NCBI RefSeq assembly: GCF_030646615.1
Contig: NZ_JAUSLG010000002.1
Span: 1 to 64,000, forward strand
Reading direction: 5' to 3'
DNA length: 64,000 nucleotides
Source of the DNA: Phenylobacterium sp.
GTDB taxonomy: Bacteria; Pseudomonadota; Alphaproteobacteria; Caulobacterales; Caulobacteraceae
Part shown: piece by piece, positions 30,281-40,482 of the stretch
Numbering within the stretch: the stretch's first letter is position 1
How the letters are laid out: each line of letters begins with the position of its first letter
The notes under the pieces: generated by a model
What the model was told of the DNA's origin: nothing
Databases searched by the model: none
What the model saw: only the letters and a program-made list of their open reading frames with translations
Made by a program: the position numbers and the translations under genes

Positions 30281-30811
30281 ATGTCCCCGCCCCACGCCTC
30301 ACCGCCAAGGCCCGCCCTCTTCCTGGACCGGGACGGCGTGCTGAACCTCGACCGGGGCTATGTGTCGCGCTGGGAGGACTTCACCTGGGTGGCCGGCGCC
30401 CGGGCCGTGGTGCGGGCCTTCAACCAGGCCGGCTGGTGGGTCTTCGTGGTCACCAACCAGTCGGGGATCGGCCGGGGCTATTACACCGAGGCCGACATGC
30501 ACGCCCTGCATGACCGGATGGCCGAGGATCTGGCGCAGGACGGGGCGCGGATCGACGCCTTCTACTGGTGCCCGCACCATCCAGACGCGGCCGAAGAGCG
30601 CTACCGTCACCCTGACCCGCCCGATCGCAAGCCCAATCCTGGCATGCTGCTGCGGGCCATGGCCGACTGGCCGGTGGACCGGCAGGCCTCCTTCATGGTC
30701 GGCGACAAGCCCGGCGACATGGAGGCCGCCGCCCGCGCCGGCGTCGAGGGCCTGCGGTTCGAAGGCGGCGACCTGCGCGCCTTCCTCAAGGCCCAGGGCC
30801 GCCTGCCCTGA
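30281..30811 (+). CDS. HAD-IIIA phosphatase, GmhB-like (D-glycero-D-manno-heptose 1,7-bisphosphate 7-phosphatase family)
   Basis: [71 protein letters not shown]. Confidence 0.9.
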   Translation: MSPPHASPPRPALFLDRDGVLNLDRGYVSRWEDFTWVAGARAVVRAFNQAGWWVFVVTNQSGIGRGYYTEADMHALHDRMAEDLAQDGARIDAFYWCPHHPDAAEERYRHPDPPDRKPNPGMLLRAMADWPVDRQASFMVGDKPGDMEAAARAGVEGLRFEGGDLRAFLKAQGRLP

Positions 30812-30913
30812 GGGGCGCGCGCGTCACGAGGGATCCTGGGCGCGAGGCCCGGATGACGTGGTGGGGCGGGGGCGCAGACGGCCGTCTCGCGCGCCGCAGG
30901 CGTCCGAAAGACG

Positions 30914-30982
30914 AACCACAAAGGGCACGAAGGCCACCAAGAAAGGCGCGGCGCCTTCGCGCCCTTTGTGGGCTTCGTGGTT
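30914..30982. repeat. Long imperfect inverted repeat (hairpin-forming intergenic repeat)
   Basis: AACCACAAAGGGCACGAAGG ... CCCTTTGTGGGCTTCGTGGTT; about 20-bp arms. Confidence 0.75.
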
Positions 30983-31016
30983 GACCCAACTCGCCCTCGA
31001 AGGACGCAAGGCCTCC

Positions 31017-32639
31017 CTACCGCCGCTCCATCTGGTCCAGCATCCGCTCCAGGGTGGCGAGCTCGTCGGCCTCGCCGGGCGGCTTGTCCCAGCGCAGGCG
31101 GCTGATGCGGGGGAAGCGCATGGCCACCCCGGACTTGTGCCGGGGGGAGCGCTGCAGCCCCTCGAAGGCCACCTCGAAGACCAGGCCCATCTGCGGTTCG
31201 GCGCGGACCGAACGCACCGGGCCGAACCGCTCGAGGGTGTTGTCGCGGACGAACTTGTCGATCTGCTTCAACTCGGCGTCGGTGAAACCGAAATAGGCCT
31301 TGCCCACCGGCGTCAGGACGCGCTCGCCCTCAGGGCCGGTCGTCCACACCCCGAAGGTATAGTCGGAATAGAAGCTCGAGCTCATGCCGTGGCCGCGCTG
31401 GGCGTACATCAGCACCGCGTCGATCAGGAACGGGTCGCGCTTCCACTTGAACCACGGCCCCTTGGGGCGGCCGGCCTCATAGATCGAGGTCAGGTGCTTG
31501 AGCATCAGACCCTCGGCGATCTGCGGGTCCCCGGGGGGCGGATCGGCCCGCAGCTCGGCCAGCTCGGCCCAGGTCCCGAAGGGCTGCAGGGGTGACAGAT
31601 CGATGCGCGGATCGGCCAGCCTCGCCACCAGGGCCTCCAGCCGCGCCCGCCGCTCGGTGAAGGCCAGGGTCCGCAGGTCCTCGCCCGCCAGGGCCAGGAT
31701 GTCATAGGCGCGGATGGCGGCCGGATAGGCCCGCAGCATCTTGGCGTCGACGGTCTTGCGGTTCAGCCGCTGCTGCAGGTCGCCGAACGGCGCCACCACG
31801 CCCTCGCGGCGCACCAGCAGTTCGCCATCCAGGGCCCCCTCGAAGTCCAGCGCCTCGACCACGTCGGGAAAGACCCCGGAGATGTCATCGCCGGTGCGGC
31901 TGTAGAGCCGCTTCACGCCGGCCTCGCTGACCGCCTGGATGCGGATGCCGTCCCACTTCCACTCCGCCGCATAGGCGTCAGCGTCCAGCCGCCCGAAGTC
32001 CGCCGCCTCGTCGATGGCCTGGGCCAGCATCACCGGCCGGAACCGCCCCGGCGCATCGGGGGAGGGCCGCGTCCCATGCCCCTCCAGCCAGGCGAACAGG
32101 TCTTCATAGGGCGCGTGCAGGGCGTGCCAGACCTCCTCCACCTCGCCGATCGCCACCCCGCCCAGGTCGGCGCAGGCCTGCTTGGCCAGGCGCGAGGAGA
32201 CGCCCACGCGAAGACCGCCGGTCATCAGCTTCAGCAACGCCCAGCGGGCGGTGGGATCGGTGAGCGCATCGAGCCAGCCCTCGATCAGCCGCTGCACCTC
32301 GGGCCGCGTGGCGCCGGCGAGCGCATCCACCACCTCCGACAGCTCCGGCTCGCGATTGGCGCCGGGCCGCGTCGGCCAGACCAGGGCCACCGTCTCGGCC
32401 AGGTCCCCCACATAGTCATAGGACCAGCGGAACAGGATGGCGTCCATCCGCTCTTCCACCGCCTTGCGGATGAAGGCCGGCTTGGCGGCGGAAAAGCTCA
32501 GCTCGCCAGTCAGCGCCGCCAGGGCCCAGCCGCGATCAGGGTCCGGCGTCGTCGCCAGATAGTCCCGCACCAGGGTCAGCTTGGCGTTGCGCGAGGCGGT
32601 CAGGGACAGGCGGTCGAGCAGCTCGGCGAAGGCGCGCAT
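31017..32639 (-). CDS. ATP-dependent DNA ligase (ligase-associated repair cassette type)
   Basis: AEWKWDGIRIQ (adenylation KxDG), GELLVRREG, EGLMLKHLTSIYEAGRPKGPWFKWKR. Confidence 0.92.
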   Translation of the reverse strand: MRAFAELLDRLSLTASRNAKLTLVRDYLATTPDPDRGWALAALTGELSFSAAKPAFIRKAVEERMDAILFRWSYDYVGDLAETVALVWPTRPGANREPELSEVVDALAGATRPEVQRLIEGWLDALTDPTARWALLKLMTGGLRVGVSSRLAKQACADLGGVAIGEVEEVWHALHAPYEDLFAWLEGHGTRPSPDAPGRFRPVMLAQAIDEAADFGRLDADAYAAEWKWDGIRIQAVSEAGVKRLYSRTGDDISGVFPDVVEALDFEGALDGELLVRREGVVAPFGDLQQRLNRKTVDAKMLRAYPAAIRAYDILALAGEDLRTLAFTERRARLEALVARLADPRIDLSPLQPFGTWAELAELRADPPPGDPQIAEGLMLKHLTSIYEAGRPKGPWFKWKRDPFLIDAVLMYAQRGHGMSSSFYSDYTFGVWTTGPEGERVLTPVGKAYFGFTDAELKQIDKFVRDNTLERFGPVRSVRAEPQMGLVFEVAFEGLQRSPRHKSGVAMRFPRISRLRWDKPPGEADELATLERMLDQMERR

Positions 32640-32722
32640 CAGGACCGCAGCCCCGGCTGGCGCGCCGCGAGACTTGGGCTATAGCGAAGGCGACCGCCGC
32701 CCAAGACCGGGAGCCCCTGACC

Positions 32723-32989
32723 ATGGCCGACGCCCGCGTGACCTGCGTCACCAAACAGCCCCGCAAGAGCCCGCACGAGGGGATCACCCATCTGGGGGGG
32801 CATGGCTGGAAGCGCACCAAGGCCGAGGTGATCGCCGCCATCGAGGGGGGCCGCGACACCTTCTATATCCAGGTCGGCGTCACCCGGGCCGAGATCGGCG
32901 TGCTGAACGGGCCGAACGGCAAGTATCTGCGGGCCTATGAGCATGGCCAGTGGAACGACAGCCTGCTGACCCTGCCCACCTGCATCTGA
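32723..32989 (+). CDS. DUF3892 domain-containing small protein
   Basis: RVTCVTKQPRKSPHEGITHLGG..WKRTKAEVIAAIEGGRDTFYIQVGVTRAEIGVL. Confidence 0.75.
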   Translation: MADARVTCVTKQPRKSPHEGITHLGGHGWKRTKAEVIAAIEGGRDTFYIQVGVTRAEIGVLNGPNGKYLRAYEHGQWNDSLLTLPTCI

Positions 32990-33000
32990 GCGCGGCCGCC

Positions 33001-34011
33001 TCACGCCTCGTCCTCTTCCTCATAGCCCACCAGGGCCAGGGCCCGGGCGGGGATGCCCGCAAGCTCGGCCCAGCGGGCCAGGGCCTCCTCCCGGCCGTGG
33101 GTGATCCACAGCTCGCCGGGGCGGATCTCGTCCACCGTGGCGGTCAGTTCGTCCCAGTCGGCATGGTCGGAGATGATCAGCGGCAGCTCCACGCCCCGCT
33201 GCCGGGCCCGGGCGCGCACCCGCATCCAGCCCGAGGCGAAGGCCAGGACCGGATCGTTGAACCGGCGGCCCCAGCGGTCGGCGAGCGCCGAGGGCGGGCC
33301 GACGACGATGGCCCCGGCGAAGTCCTGTTTCTTGTCCGTGGTGGCCGGCAGGAGCGGACCCAGATCCACCCCGTGGTTCTCATAGAGGCGGTTGAGGCGT
33401 TCCAGCGCGCCGTGGACGTAGATCGGCCTGTCCCAGCCGCCTTCGCGCAGCAGGCGGATGACCCGCTGGGCCTTTCCCAGGGCATAGGCGCCGACCATGT
33501 GGGTCCGCTCGGGAAACTGAGCCACCGAACGCAGCAGGCGGGCGATCTCGCCGGCGTCGTCGGGGTGGCGAAAGACCGGCAGGCCGAAGGTGGCCTCGCT
33601 GATGAAGACGTCGCAGGGCACGGGCTCGAAGGCCGCGCAGGTGGGATCGCGCCGTCGCTTGTAATCGCCGGACACCACCATGGTCAGGCCCTTCCAGCGG
33701 ACCACCGCCTGGGCCGAGCCCAGGACGTGGCCGGCCGGGACCAGGGTCACCGCCACATCATCGCGGGCCACGGTCTCCCCATAGGGCGAGGCCTGGCGGG
33801 TCTGGGCGAAGTCTGCGCCATAGCGCTCGCCCATGATGGCCAGGGTTTCCGGCGTCGCCAGCACGGCGCCGTGGCCGGCCCGGGCGTGGTCGGCATGGCC
33901 GTGGGTGACCACCGCGCGGGCCACCGGCCGGACGGGGTCGATATAGAAATCGCCGGGCGCGCAATAGAGTCCCTCGGGGCGAGGACAGAGCAGATCCTGC
34001 GGCTTGATCAT
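33001..34011 (-). CDS. Ligase-associated DNA exonuclease (metallo-beta-lactamase fold)
   Basis: LLCPRPEGLYCAPGDFYIDPVRPVARAVVTHGHADHARAGH, SGDYKRRRDPTCAAFEPVPCDVFISEATFGLPVF, ISDHADWDELTATVDEI. Confidence 0.9.
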   Translation of the reverse strand: MIKPQDLLCPRPEGLYCAPGDFYIDPVRPVARAVVTHGHADHARAGHGAVLATPETLAIMGERYGADFAQTRQASPYGETVARDDVAVTLVPAGHVLGSAQAVVRWKGLTMVVSGDYKRRRDPTCAAFEPVPCDVFISEATFGLPVFRHPDDAGEIARLLRSVAQFPERTHMVGAYALGKAQRVIRLLREGGWDRPIYVHGALERLNRLYENHGVDLGPLLPATTDKKQDFAGAIVVGPPSALADRWGRRFNDPVLAFASGWMRVRARARQRGVELPLIISDHADWDELTATVDEIRPGELWITHGREEALARWAELAGIPARALALVGYEEEDEA

Positions 34012-34072
34012 CGCCCCTCCAGATGGTGAGGCCCGCGCCTCCCCGCCAGATTACGGAATGTCCATTTCATTA

Positions 34073-34090
34073 CACAGTATTCATATTGTG
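34073..34090. promoter_or_regulatory. Imperfect palindrome CACAGTAT-TC-ATATTGTG upstream of a small ORF
   Basis: 7 of 8 positions are dyad-symmetric, in an AT-rich stretch about 113 bp before the microprotein start. Confidence 0.35.
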
Positions 34091-34203
34091 AAATCGGGCT
34101 CATGACCAAGACGTAACGAGTATTCGAAGATCGGCAGATCTATACACGGGTCATCGGAACGCGGCCGACGCGCTCCACCCTCACAAGACCAGAGAGACCC
34201 GCC

Positions 34204-34308
34204 ATGATCCGCACCAACCTTCTCGCCTTCGCCAATATCGCGCTCGCCGCCACCCCAATCCTGGCCATCGCCATCGCCGCCTACAGCAACACCCTGCCCC
34301 TGTTCTAA
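34204..34308 (+). CDS. Predicted 34-aa hydrophobic microprotein
   Basis: ATG...TAA encodes MIRTNLLAFANIALAATPILAIAIAAYSNTLPLF; purine-rich AGAGAGAC upstream; too short for the ORF track. Confidence 0.5.
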   Translation: MIRTNLLAFANIALAATPILAIAIAAYSNTLPLF

Positions 34309-34330
34309 ACGGCTCAGGGCGGCGCCGTTT
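34307..34330 (+). terminator. Hairpin directly after the microprotein stop (terminator-like, no strong U-tract)
   Basis: AAACGGC-TCAGGGCGGC-GCCGTTT; 7-bp perfect stem ending in TTT. Confidence 0.4.
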
Positions 34331-34370
34331 CCGTTGACCACCCCAAGGGCAAGCCGCTACGCCCTCAGGG

Positions 34371-34826
34371 ATGGTCAAGCCGCCCGACTTCATCGCCGCC
34401 ATGACCGGGAGCCTCGATGAGGAGGCGGCCCGGCACATGGTCACCCGCACGCCTCAGACGCAGGCGCTCGGCTTCCAGTTCGTCTCCATCAGTGAAGCCC
34501 GCGGCGCCATCCGGGTTCCCTGGCGCGCCGACCTGGTGGGGGACCCCGAGACCGGGGTCATCGCCTCGGGCGTCGTCACCACCCTGCTGGACCATGTCTG
34601 CGGCCTGTCGATCCGCGCGGCCAATGCGGTCCCCCAGGGCACGCTGGACCTGCGCATCGACTATATGCGGCCGGCCCGGCCCCAGGCCGATCTCGTCGCC
34701 GACGGCCACTGCTACAAGCTCACCCGCACCATCGCCTTCGTCCGGGCCCTGGCCCATGACGGCGATCCGGACGACCCGGTGGCCACCGCCCAGGCGGCCT
34801 TCGCCCTGATCGGGGGCGGGGCATGA
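34371..34826 (+). CDS. PaaI-family thioesterase (hotdog fold)
   Basis: GFQFVSISEARGAIRVPWRADLVGDPETGVIASGVVTTLLDHVCGLSI. Confidence 0.85.
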   Translation: MVKPPDFIAAMTGSLDEEAARHMVTRTPQTQALGFQFVSISEARGAIRVPWRADLVGDPETGVIASGVVTTLLDHVCGLSIRAANAVPQGTLDLRIDYMRPARPQADLVADGHCYKLTRTIAFVRALAHDGDPDDPVATAQAAFALIGGGA

Positions 34827-35248
34827 GCCTTGAAACCACGCCGGCCGAGCGGCTGGCCGCCTTCCTGGCGCGCACCCCCTATATCGCCTTCCTCGGCATG
34901 CGGGCCGAGCTGGCCGGGGACGAGATGACCGCCATCCTGCCGTTCTCGCCGCACCTGATCGGCAACACCCTGCTGCCGGCCCTGCACGGGGGCGTGCTGG
35001 GCGCCTTCATGGAGATGACGGCGCTGGCTCAGCTGGCGGTGATCACCGGGGGGCCGAGGCCCGCCAAGACCATCGACGTCACCATCGACTATCTGCGGCC
35101 CGGCCGGCCGATGGACACCTACGCCCGGGCGGAGATCAAGAAGGCTGGGCGGCGGATCTCCAGCGTCCATGTGGAGGCCTGGCAGGAGGCCCGCGCCAAG
35201 CCCGTCGCCGCCATCCGCGGCCACTTCCAGACGCCCACCGAGGGCTGA
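34823..35248 (+). CDS. PaaI-family thioesterase (hotdog fold), second copy
   Basis: PYIAFLGMRAELAGDEMTAILPFSPHLIGNTLLPALHGGVLGAFMEMTALAQL; ATGA overlap with previous gene. Confidence 0.88.
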   Translation: MSLETTPAERLAAFLARTPYIAFLGMRAELAGDEMTAILPFSPHLIGNTLLPALHGGVLGAFMEMTALAQLAVITGGPRPAKTIDVTIDYLRPGRPMDTYARAEIKKAGRRISSVHVEAWQEARAKPVAAIRGHFQTPTEG

Positions 35249-35295
35249 AGACCTTAGCCTCGACAGGGCCAAGCCGGCCGTGCGCTTATGACCCC

Positions 35296-36945
35296 ATGAT
35301 GCTTCGGAGTCTTCGCCCCGTGTCGCTGCTGCGAGTGTTGGCGCCCCTGGCGGCCGCCCTGGTCCTGACCGCCTGCCAGGAGGGGCCGAGCCGTCCCGCC
35401 TGCCCGGCCGGCGAGACCTGCCTGGAGTTCGGCAACAATACCGAGCCGGCGACGCTGGATCCGCAGAAGAGCAATCTGGTCGACGAGTTCCAGGTGATCG
35501 GCGACCTCAATGTCGGCCTGACCACCGATGCGCCGGACGGCACGCCGATTCCGGCCCTGGCCGAACGCTGGGAGACCAGCGCCGACGGCCTGGTCTGGAC
35601 CTTCCATCTGCGCGAGGCCCGCTGGTCCGATGGCGCGCCCATCACCGCGGGCGACTTCGTCTACGCCTACCGCCGGATCCTGGCCCCGGAGACGGCGTCC
35701 ATCTACGCCTATCTGGTCTTCCTCTTGAAGAACGGCGCGGCGGTGAACGCCGGCGAGGCCGCGCCCGAGACCCTGGGGGTGCGGGCCATCGACCCGCGCA
35801 CCCTGGAGCTCACCCTCGATCACCCGGCCCCCTACCTGCCGGAAATGCTCAAGCACCTCTCCTTCTTCCCCGTGCCGCAACATGTGGTCGAGAAGCTGGG
35901 CGACGCCTGGGTGCGGCCGGGGAACTATGTGAGCAGCGGGCCCTACCAGCTCGTCTCCTGGCGGCTGGGCGAATATATCGAGGTCCGGAAGAACCCCCAG
36001 TTCTGGGACGCCGAGCAGGTCTGCGTCGACACCATCCGCTACTATCCCACCCCGGACGCGGTGACCGCCGAGCGCCGGGTGGCGGCCGGCGAACTCGACA
36101 TCAACACCGGCTTCCAGTCCAACCGCCTGGCCCGCATCGATGAGGCCATGCCGGGCTATGCGCGCACGCACATTTCCCTGGCCACCGCCTACCTCTCGTT
36201 CAACACCCGCGAGGTGGCCGCCTTCCGCGACGGCCGCGTGCGCAAGGCCCTGTCGGCGGCCGTGGACCGGGACTTCCTCACCGAAAAGCTGCTGCGCGCC
36301 GGCCAGGTCCCGGCCTATGCCTTCGTGCCCCCGGGCACGGCCAACTATGTGGAGGACGGCCCGAAGGCGAGCTTCGCCGGCCTGGACTTCGAGGCCCGCC
36401 AGGCCCTGGCCCGCGATCTGCTGGCGCAGGCGGGCTATACGCCCGAACGGCCGCTGGAGATCGAGATCAAGACCGGCAACACCCCGGACACGACGCTCAT
36501 CGTCCAGGCCATCCAGGCCGACTGGCAGGCCATCGGGGTCAATGTGTCCCTGGTGCAGAACGAGGGCCAGATCGCGTTCGCCGCCTATCGCATGCGGGAC
36601 TTCGATGTGGGCGCCATGAGCTGGTACGCCGACTATAACGACCCGCTGACCTTCCTGGAGCTTCTGAAGTCAGACACCGGGGCGCAGAACTATGGCGACT
36701 ATTCCAACCTCCGCTATGACGCCCTGCTGGCGGCCGCCAACGCCGAGGCCGACCTTGCGGCCCGCGCCCGGATCCTCGCCCAGGCCGAGGCCCTGATGCT
36801 GGCCGAGGACGCCCTCGCGCCGATCTATTTCGTGGTCAACAAGGCCCTGGTGGCGCCCCGCGTGACCGGCTGGGTCGACAATATCGCCAACTTCCACCGC
36901 AGCCGCTGGCTGTGCGTGGAAGGCGCCGGGCAGGGCGGCGCTTGA
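35296..36945 (+). CDS. Peptide ABC transporter substrate-binding lipoprotein (OppA/DppA family)
   Basis: LVLTACQEG lipobox; NNTEPATLDPQKSNLVDEFQVIGDLNVGLTTDAPDGTPIPALAERWETSADGLVWTFHLREARWSDGAPITAGDFVYAYRRI. Confidence 0.93.
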   Translation: MMLRSLRPVSLLRVLAPLAAALVLTACQEGPSRPACPAGETCLEFGNNTEPATLDPQKSNLVDEFQVIGDLNVGLTTDAPDGTPIPALAERWETSADGLVWTFHLREARWSDGAPITAGDFVYAYRRILAPETASIYAYLVFLLKNGAAVNAGEAAPETLGVRAIDPRTLELTLDHPAPYLPEMLKHLSFFPVPQHVVEKLGDAWVRPGNYVSSGPYQLVSWRLGEYIEVRKNPQFWDAEQVCVDTIRYYPTPDAVTAERRVAAGELDINTGFQSNRLARIDEAMPGYARTHISLATAYLSFNTREVAAFRDGRVRKALSAAVDRDFLTEKLLRAGQVPAYAFVPPGTANYVEDGPKASFAGLDFEARQALARDLLAQAGYTPERPLEIEIKTGNTPDTTLIVQAIQADWQAIGVNVSLVQNEGQIAFAAYRMRDFDVGAMSWYADYNDPLTFLELLKSDTGAQNYGDYSNLRYDALLAAANAEADLAARARILAQAEALMLAEDALAPIYFVVNKALVAPRVTGWVDNIANFHRSRWLCVEGAGQGGA

Positions 36946-36976
36946 CCCCCGTCCCCCGGCGCCTCAAAGGCCCGGC

Positions 36977-38662
36977 GTGAGCCAGACCCCGCCCACCGAT
37001 TCCGCGCGAGACGTCGCCGCCCCCGGCGAGCCTGCGCCCGCGCCGCCGCCGGCCCCCCGCCGCGGGGGCATGCTGCGCTCATCAGTGATTTTTGCGGCGC
37101 TCACCCTGTTCAGCCGGGTGCTGGGCCTGGCCCGGGACCTGGTGGTCACCGCCAAGCTGGGCGCCAGCCTGACCATCGCCGCCGACGCCTATTATACGGC
37201 GCTGGCCTTTCCCAACCTGTTCCGCCGGATCTTCGCCGAGGGCGCCTTCGCCGCCGCCTTCGTGCCCGGCTACGCCAAGCGGCTGGAGGGGGAGGGCGAG
37301 GCTGTCGCCAACCAGTATGCGGCCGACGCCGCCGCCGGCCTGGCGGTGGTCACCGTCGCCCTGACCCTGGCGGCCCAGGCGGCCATGCCGTGGCTGATGT
37401 ACGTCATCAATCCCGGCTATGTGGACGATCCCGACAAGTTCCGGCTGGCGGTGATCCTGACCCAGATCACCATGCCCTACCTGCCCTGCATGGCCATCGC
37501 GGCCCTGTTCTCCGGCGTGCTGAATGCGCATGGCCGGTTCATCGTCTCGGGCTTCTATCCGACCATATTGAACGTGGTCATGCTGGCCGTGGTCTGGCCG
37601 CAGGGGGACGCCATCACCGCGGCCTATGCGGCCTCGGTCGGCGTCGTCGTGGCCGGGGTCGGCCAGGCGGCCCTGGTCATCTGGGCGGCGCGGCGGGCCG
37701 GCGCCCGGGTGCGCTTCGTGCGGCCGCGGCTGACGCCGGACATGAAGGCCCTGGTGCGGCTGGCCATTCCTGCGGCCATCGCCAACAGCGCCACCCAGAT
37801 CAACATCTTCGTCTCCGGCATCCTGGCCTCGCAGGTGGCCGGCGCCCGGGTCTGGCTGAACGTCGCCGACCGGCTCTATCAGCTGCCCATGAGCCTGGTG
37901 GGGGTGGCCATCGGGGTGGCGCTCCTGCCGCGGCTGTCCCAGTCCCTGCGCCGGGGGGACGCCGCCGACGCCAAGCTGGTCATGGACCAGGGCCTGGTGT
38001 TTGGCCTGGCGCTCAGCCTGCCGGCGGCGGCCGCCCTGGTGGCCATGCCGGTCTATCTGATCGATGGGCTGTTCACCCGCGGCGCCTTCGTCTTCGCCGA
38101 CGCCGCAGCGGCCGGCGCCCTCTTGTTCCACTATGGCTGGGGGACGCCGGCCTTCGTCCTGCAGCGCATCCTGCAGCCGGCCTTCTTCGCCCGCGACGAC
38201 ACCAAGACGCCCATGCGCTTCGCCCTGATCTCGGTGGGGGTGAATATCGTGGCCGGTGTGGCCCTGTTCTTCGTGATCGGCGTGCCCGGCATCGCCGCGG
38301 CCACCAGCCTGGCGGCCTGGATCGCGGTGATCCAGATGCTGCTGGCCCTCTGGCGCCGCGGCGACTACCGCCCCTCGGCGCTGGTGATCTCCAAGATCGT
38401 CCGGGTCTCCGCCGCCAGCCTGGTCATGGGGGCTGTGCTGGCCTTCGCGGCCATGAACCGGGCGGCCATCGAGGGGGTGATCGCGGGCCTCGGCCTGCCG
38501 TTCATCGGCGCCAAGGAGATCGGCGTCCTGGCGCTTTCGGCGGCCGGCATGGCCCTCTACGGCCTGCTCGTCCTGGTCTTCGGCGGCGTGACCCGGGCGG
38601 AGCTTCGGGCCGCCATGACCCGCCGCAACGGGACACCGGGCGCGCCCGTGGATCTGACCTAG
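36977..38662 (+). CDS. murJ: Murein biosynthesis integral membrane protein MurJ (lipid II flippase)
   Basis: RSSVIFAALTLFSRVLGLARDLVVTAKLGASLTIAADAYYTALAFPNLFRRIFAEGAFAAAFVP. Confidence 0.95.
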   Translation: MSQTPPTDSARDVAAPGEPAPAPPPAPRRGGMLRSSVIFAALTLFSRVLGLARDLVVTAKLGASLTIAADAYYTALAFPNLFRRIFAEGAFAAAFVPGYAKRLEGEGEAVANQYAADAAAGLAVVTVALTLAAQAAMPWLMYVINPGYVDDPDKFRLAVILTQITMPYLPCMAIAALFSGVLNAHGRFIVSGFYPTILNVVMLAVVWPQGDAITAAYAASVGVVVAGVGQAALVIWAARRAGARVRFVRPRLTPDMKALVRLAIPAAIANSATQINIFVSGILASQVAGARVWLNVADRLYQLPMSLVGVAIGVALLPRLSQSLRRGDAADAKLVMDQGLVFGLALSLPAAAALVAMPVYLIDGLFTRGAFVFADAAAAGALLFHYGWGTPAFVLQRILQPAFFARDDTKTPMRFALISVGVNIVAGVALFFVIGVPGIAAATSLAAWIAVIQMLLALWRRGDYRPSALVISKIVRVSAASLVMGAVLAFAAMNRAAIEGVIAGLGLPFIGAKEIGVLALSAAGMALYGLLVLVFGGVTRAELRAAMTRRNGTPGAPVDLT

Positions 38663-38864
38663 GTCCTTTCGCGCCTTCCTCCGCTTCCCTCGGGCTTGAC
38701 CCGACCAAGACGGGGACGTGAGGAGCGTGAGAGGGGCGCGGCCTTCCAGGCTTGCCACCGGCCCCTGGCCCGACTATGCGCATCGGCATGGCTTTTCCGG
38801 CTCGGAACTCCTGGCGATGGCGCCGCGCGTCCTGAACGCCCCGTCCTAGGGGGCGCAAGCCTCT

Positions 38865-38880
38865 GCGCGCCTTGGCGCGC
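38865..38880. repeat. Short perfect hairpin GCGCGCC-TT-GGCGCGC upstream of trpS
   Basis: 7-bp perfect dyad, 36 bp before trpS. Confidence 0.5.
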
Positions 38881-38915
38881 GTCTTCACACTCCGCTCGAA
38901 GTCGAAGCCGATCCC

Positions 38916-39950
<1,035 letters not shown>

Positions 39951-40005
39951 GGCCCCGCCCCTCGGCCCTCTTGCCCAAATCCCGCCGCCGGGCCAACGTC
40001 GGCCC

Positions 40006-40479
40006 ATGAGTCAGCGCAAGTTCCTCGTCATCGCCGACGACACGCCCGAGTTCCAGACCGCCCTGCGGTTCGCCTGCCGCCGCGCCCGCTCCACCGGCGG
40101 CCACCTGGCCATGCTGCGGGTGATCGAGCCGGCGGTCTTCGAGCACTGGTCAGGGGTCCGCGAGGAGATCGAGCGTCAGGCGAGAGCCGAGGCCGAGGCC
40201 TTCCTGCAGAAGATGGCCGAGTTCGTCATCGCCGAGACCGGGGCGGCCCCGGAATTCATCATCGTCAACGCCGAGAGCGCCCGTCAGGCCCTGCGCAGCG
40301 TCATCGCCGACGACCCGGACATCAAGATCCTGGTCCTGGGCGCGGCGCCCCACGGCCGGGGGCCGGGCCCCCTGGTCTCCTCCATCGCCAAGGAGGGGAT
40401 CCGCTGGGGCGGGCGCAACCTGCCGGTCACCGTGGTGCCGGGCGAGCTGACCGACGCGGAAATCGCCGACCTGGCCTGA
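40006..40479 (+). CDS. Universal stress protein family
   Basis: KFLVIADDTPEFQTALRFACRRARSTGGHLAMLRVIEP...ILVLGAAPHGRGPGPLVSSIA. Confidence 0.83.
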   Translation: MSQRKFLVIADDTPEFQTALRFACRRARSTGGHLAMLRVIEPAVFEHWSGVREEIERQARAEAEAFLQKMAEFVIAETGAAPEFIIVNAESARQALRSVIADDPDIKILVLGAAPHGRGPGPLVSSIAKEGIRWGGRNLPVTVVPGELTDAEIADLA

Positions 40480-40482
40480 TCC

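Noticed and set aside
28383-30344. 653-aa plus-strand ORF
   Set aside because: Antisense to the clear fused peptide ABC ATPase; shadow ORF.
37082-38758. 558-aa minus-strand ORF
   Set aside because: Antisense to murJ; composition artefact.
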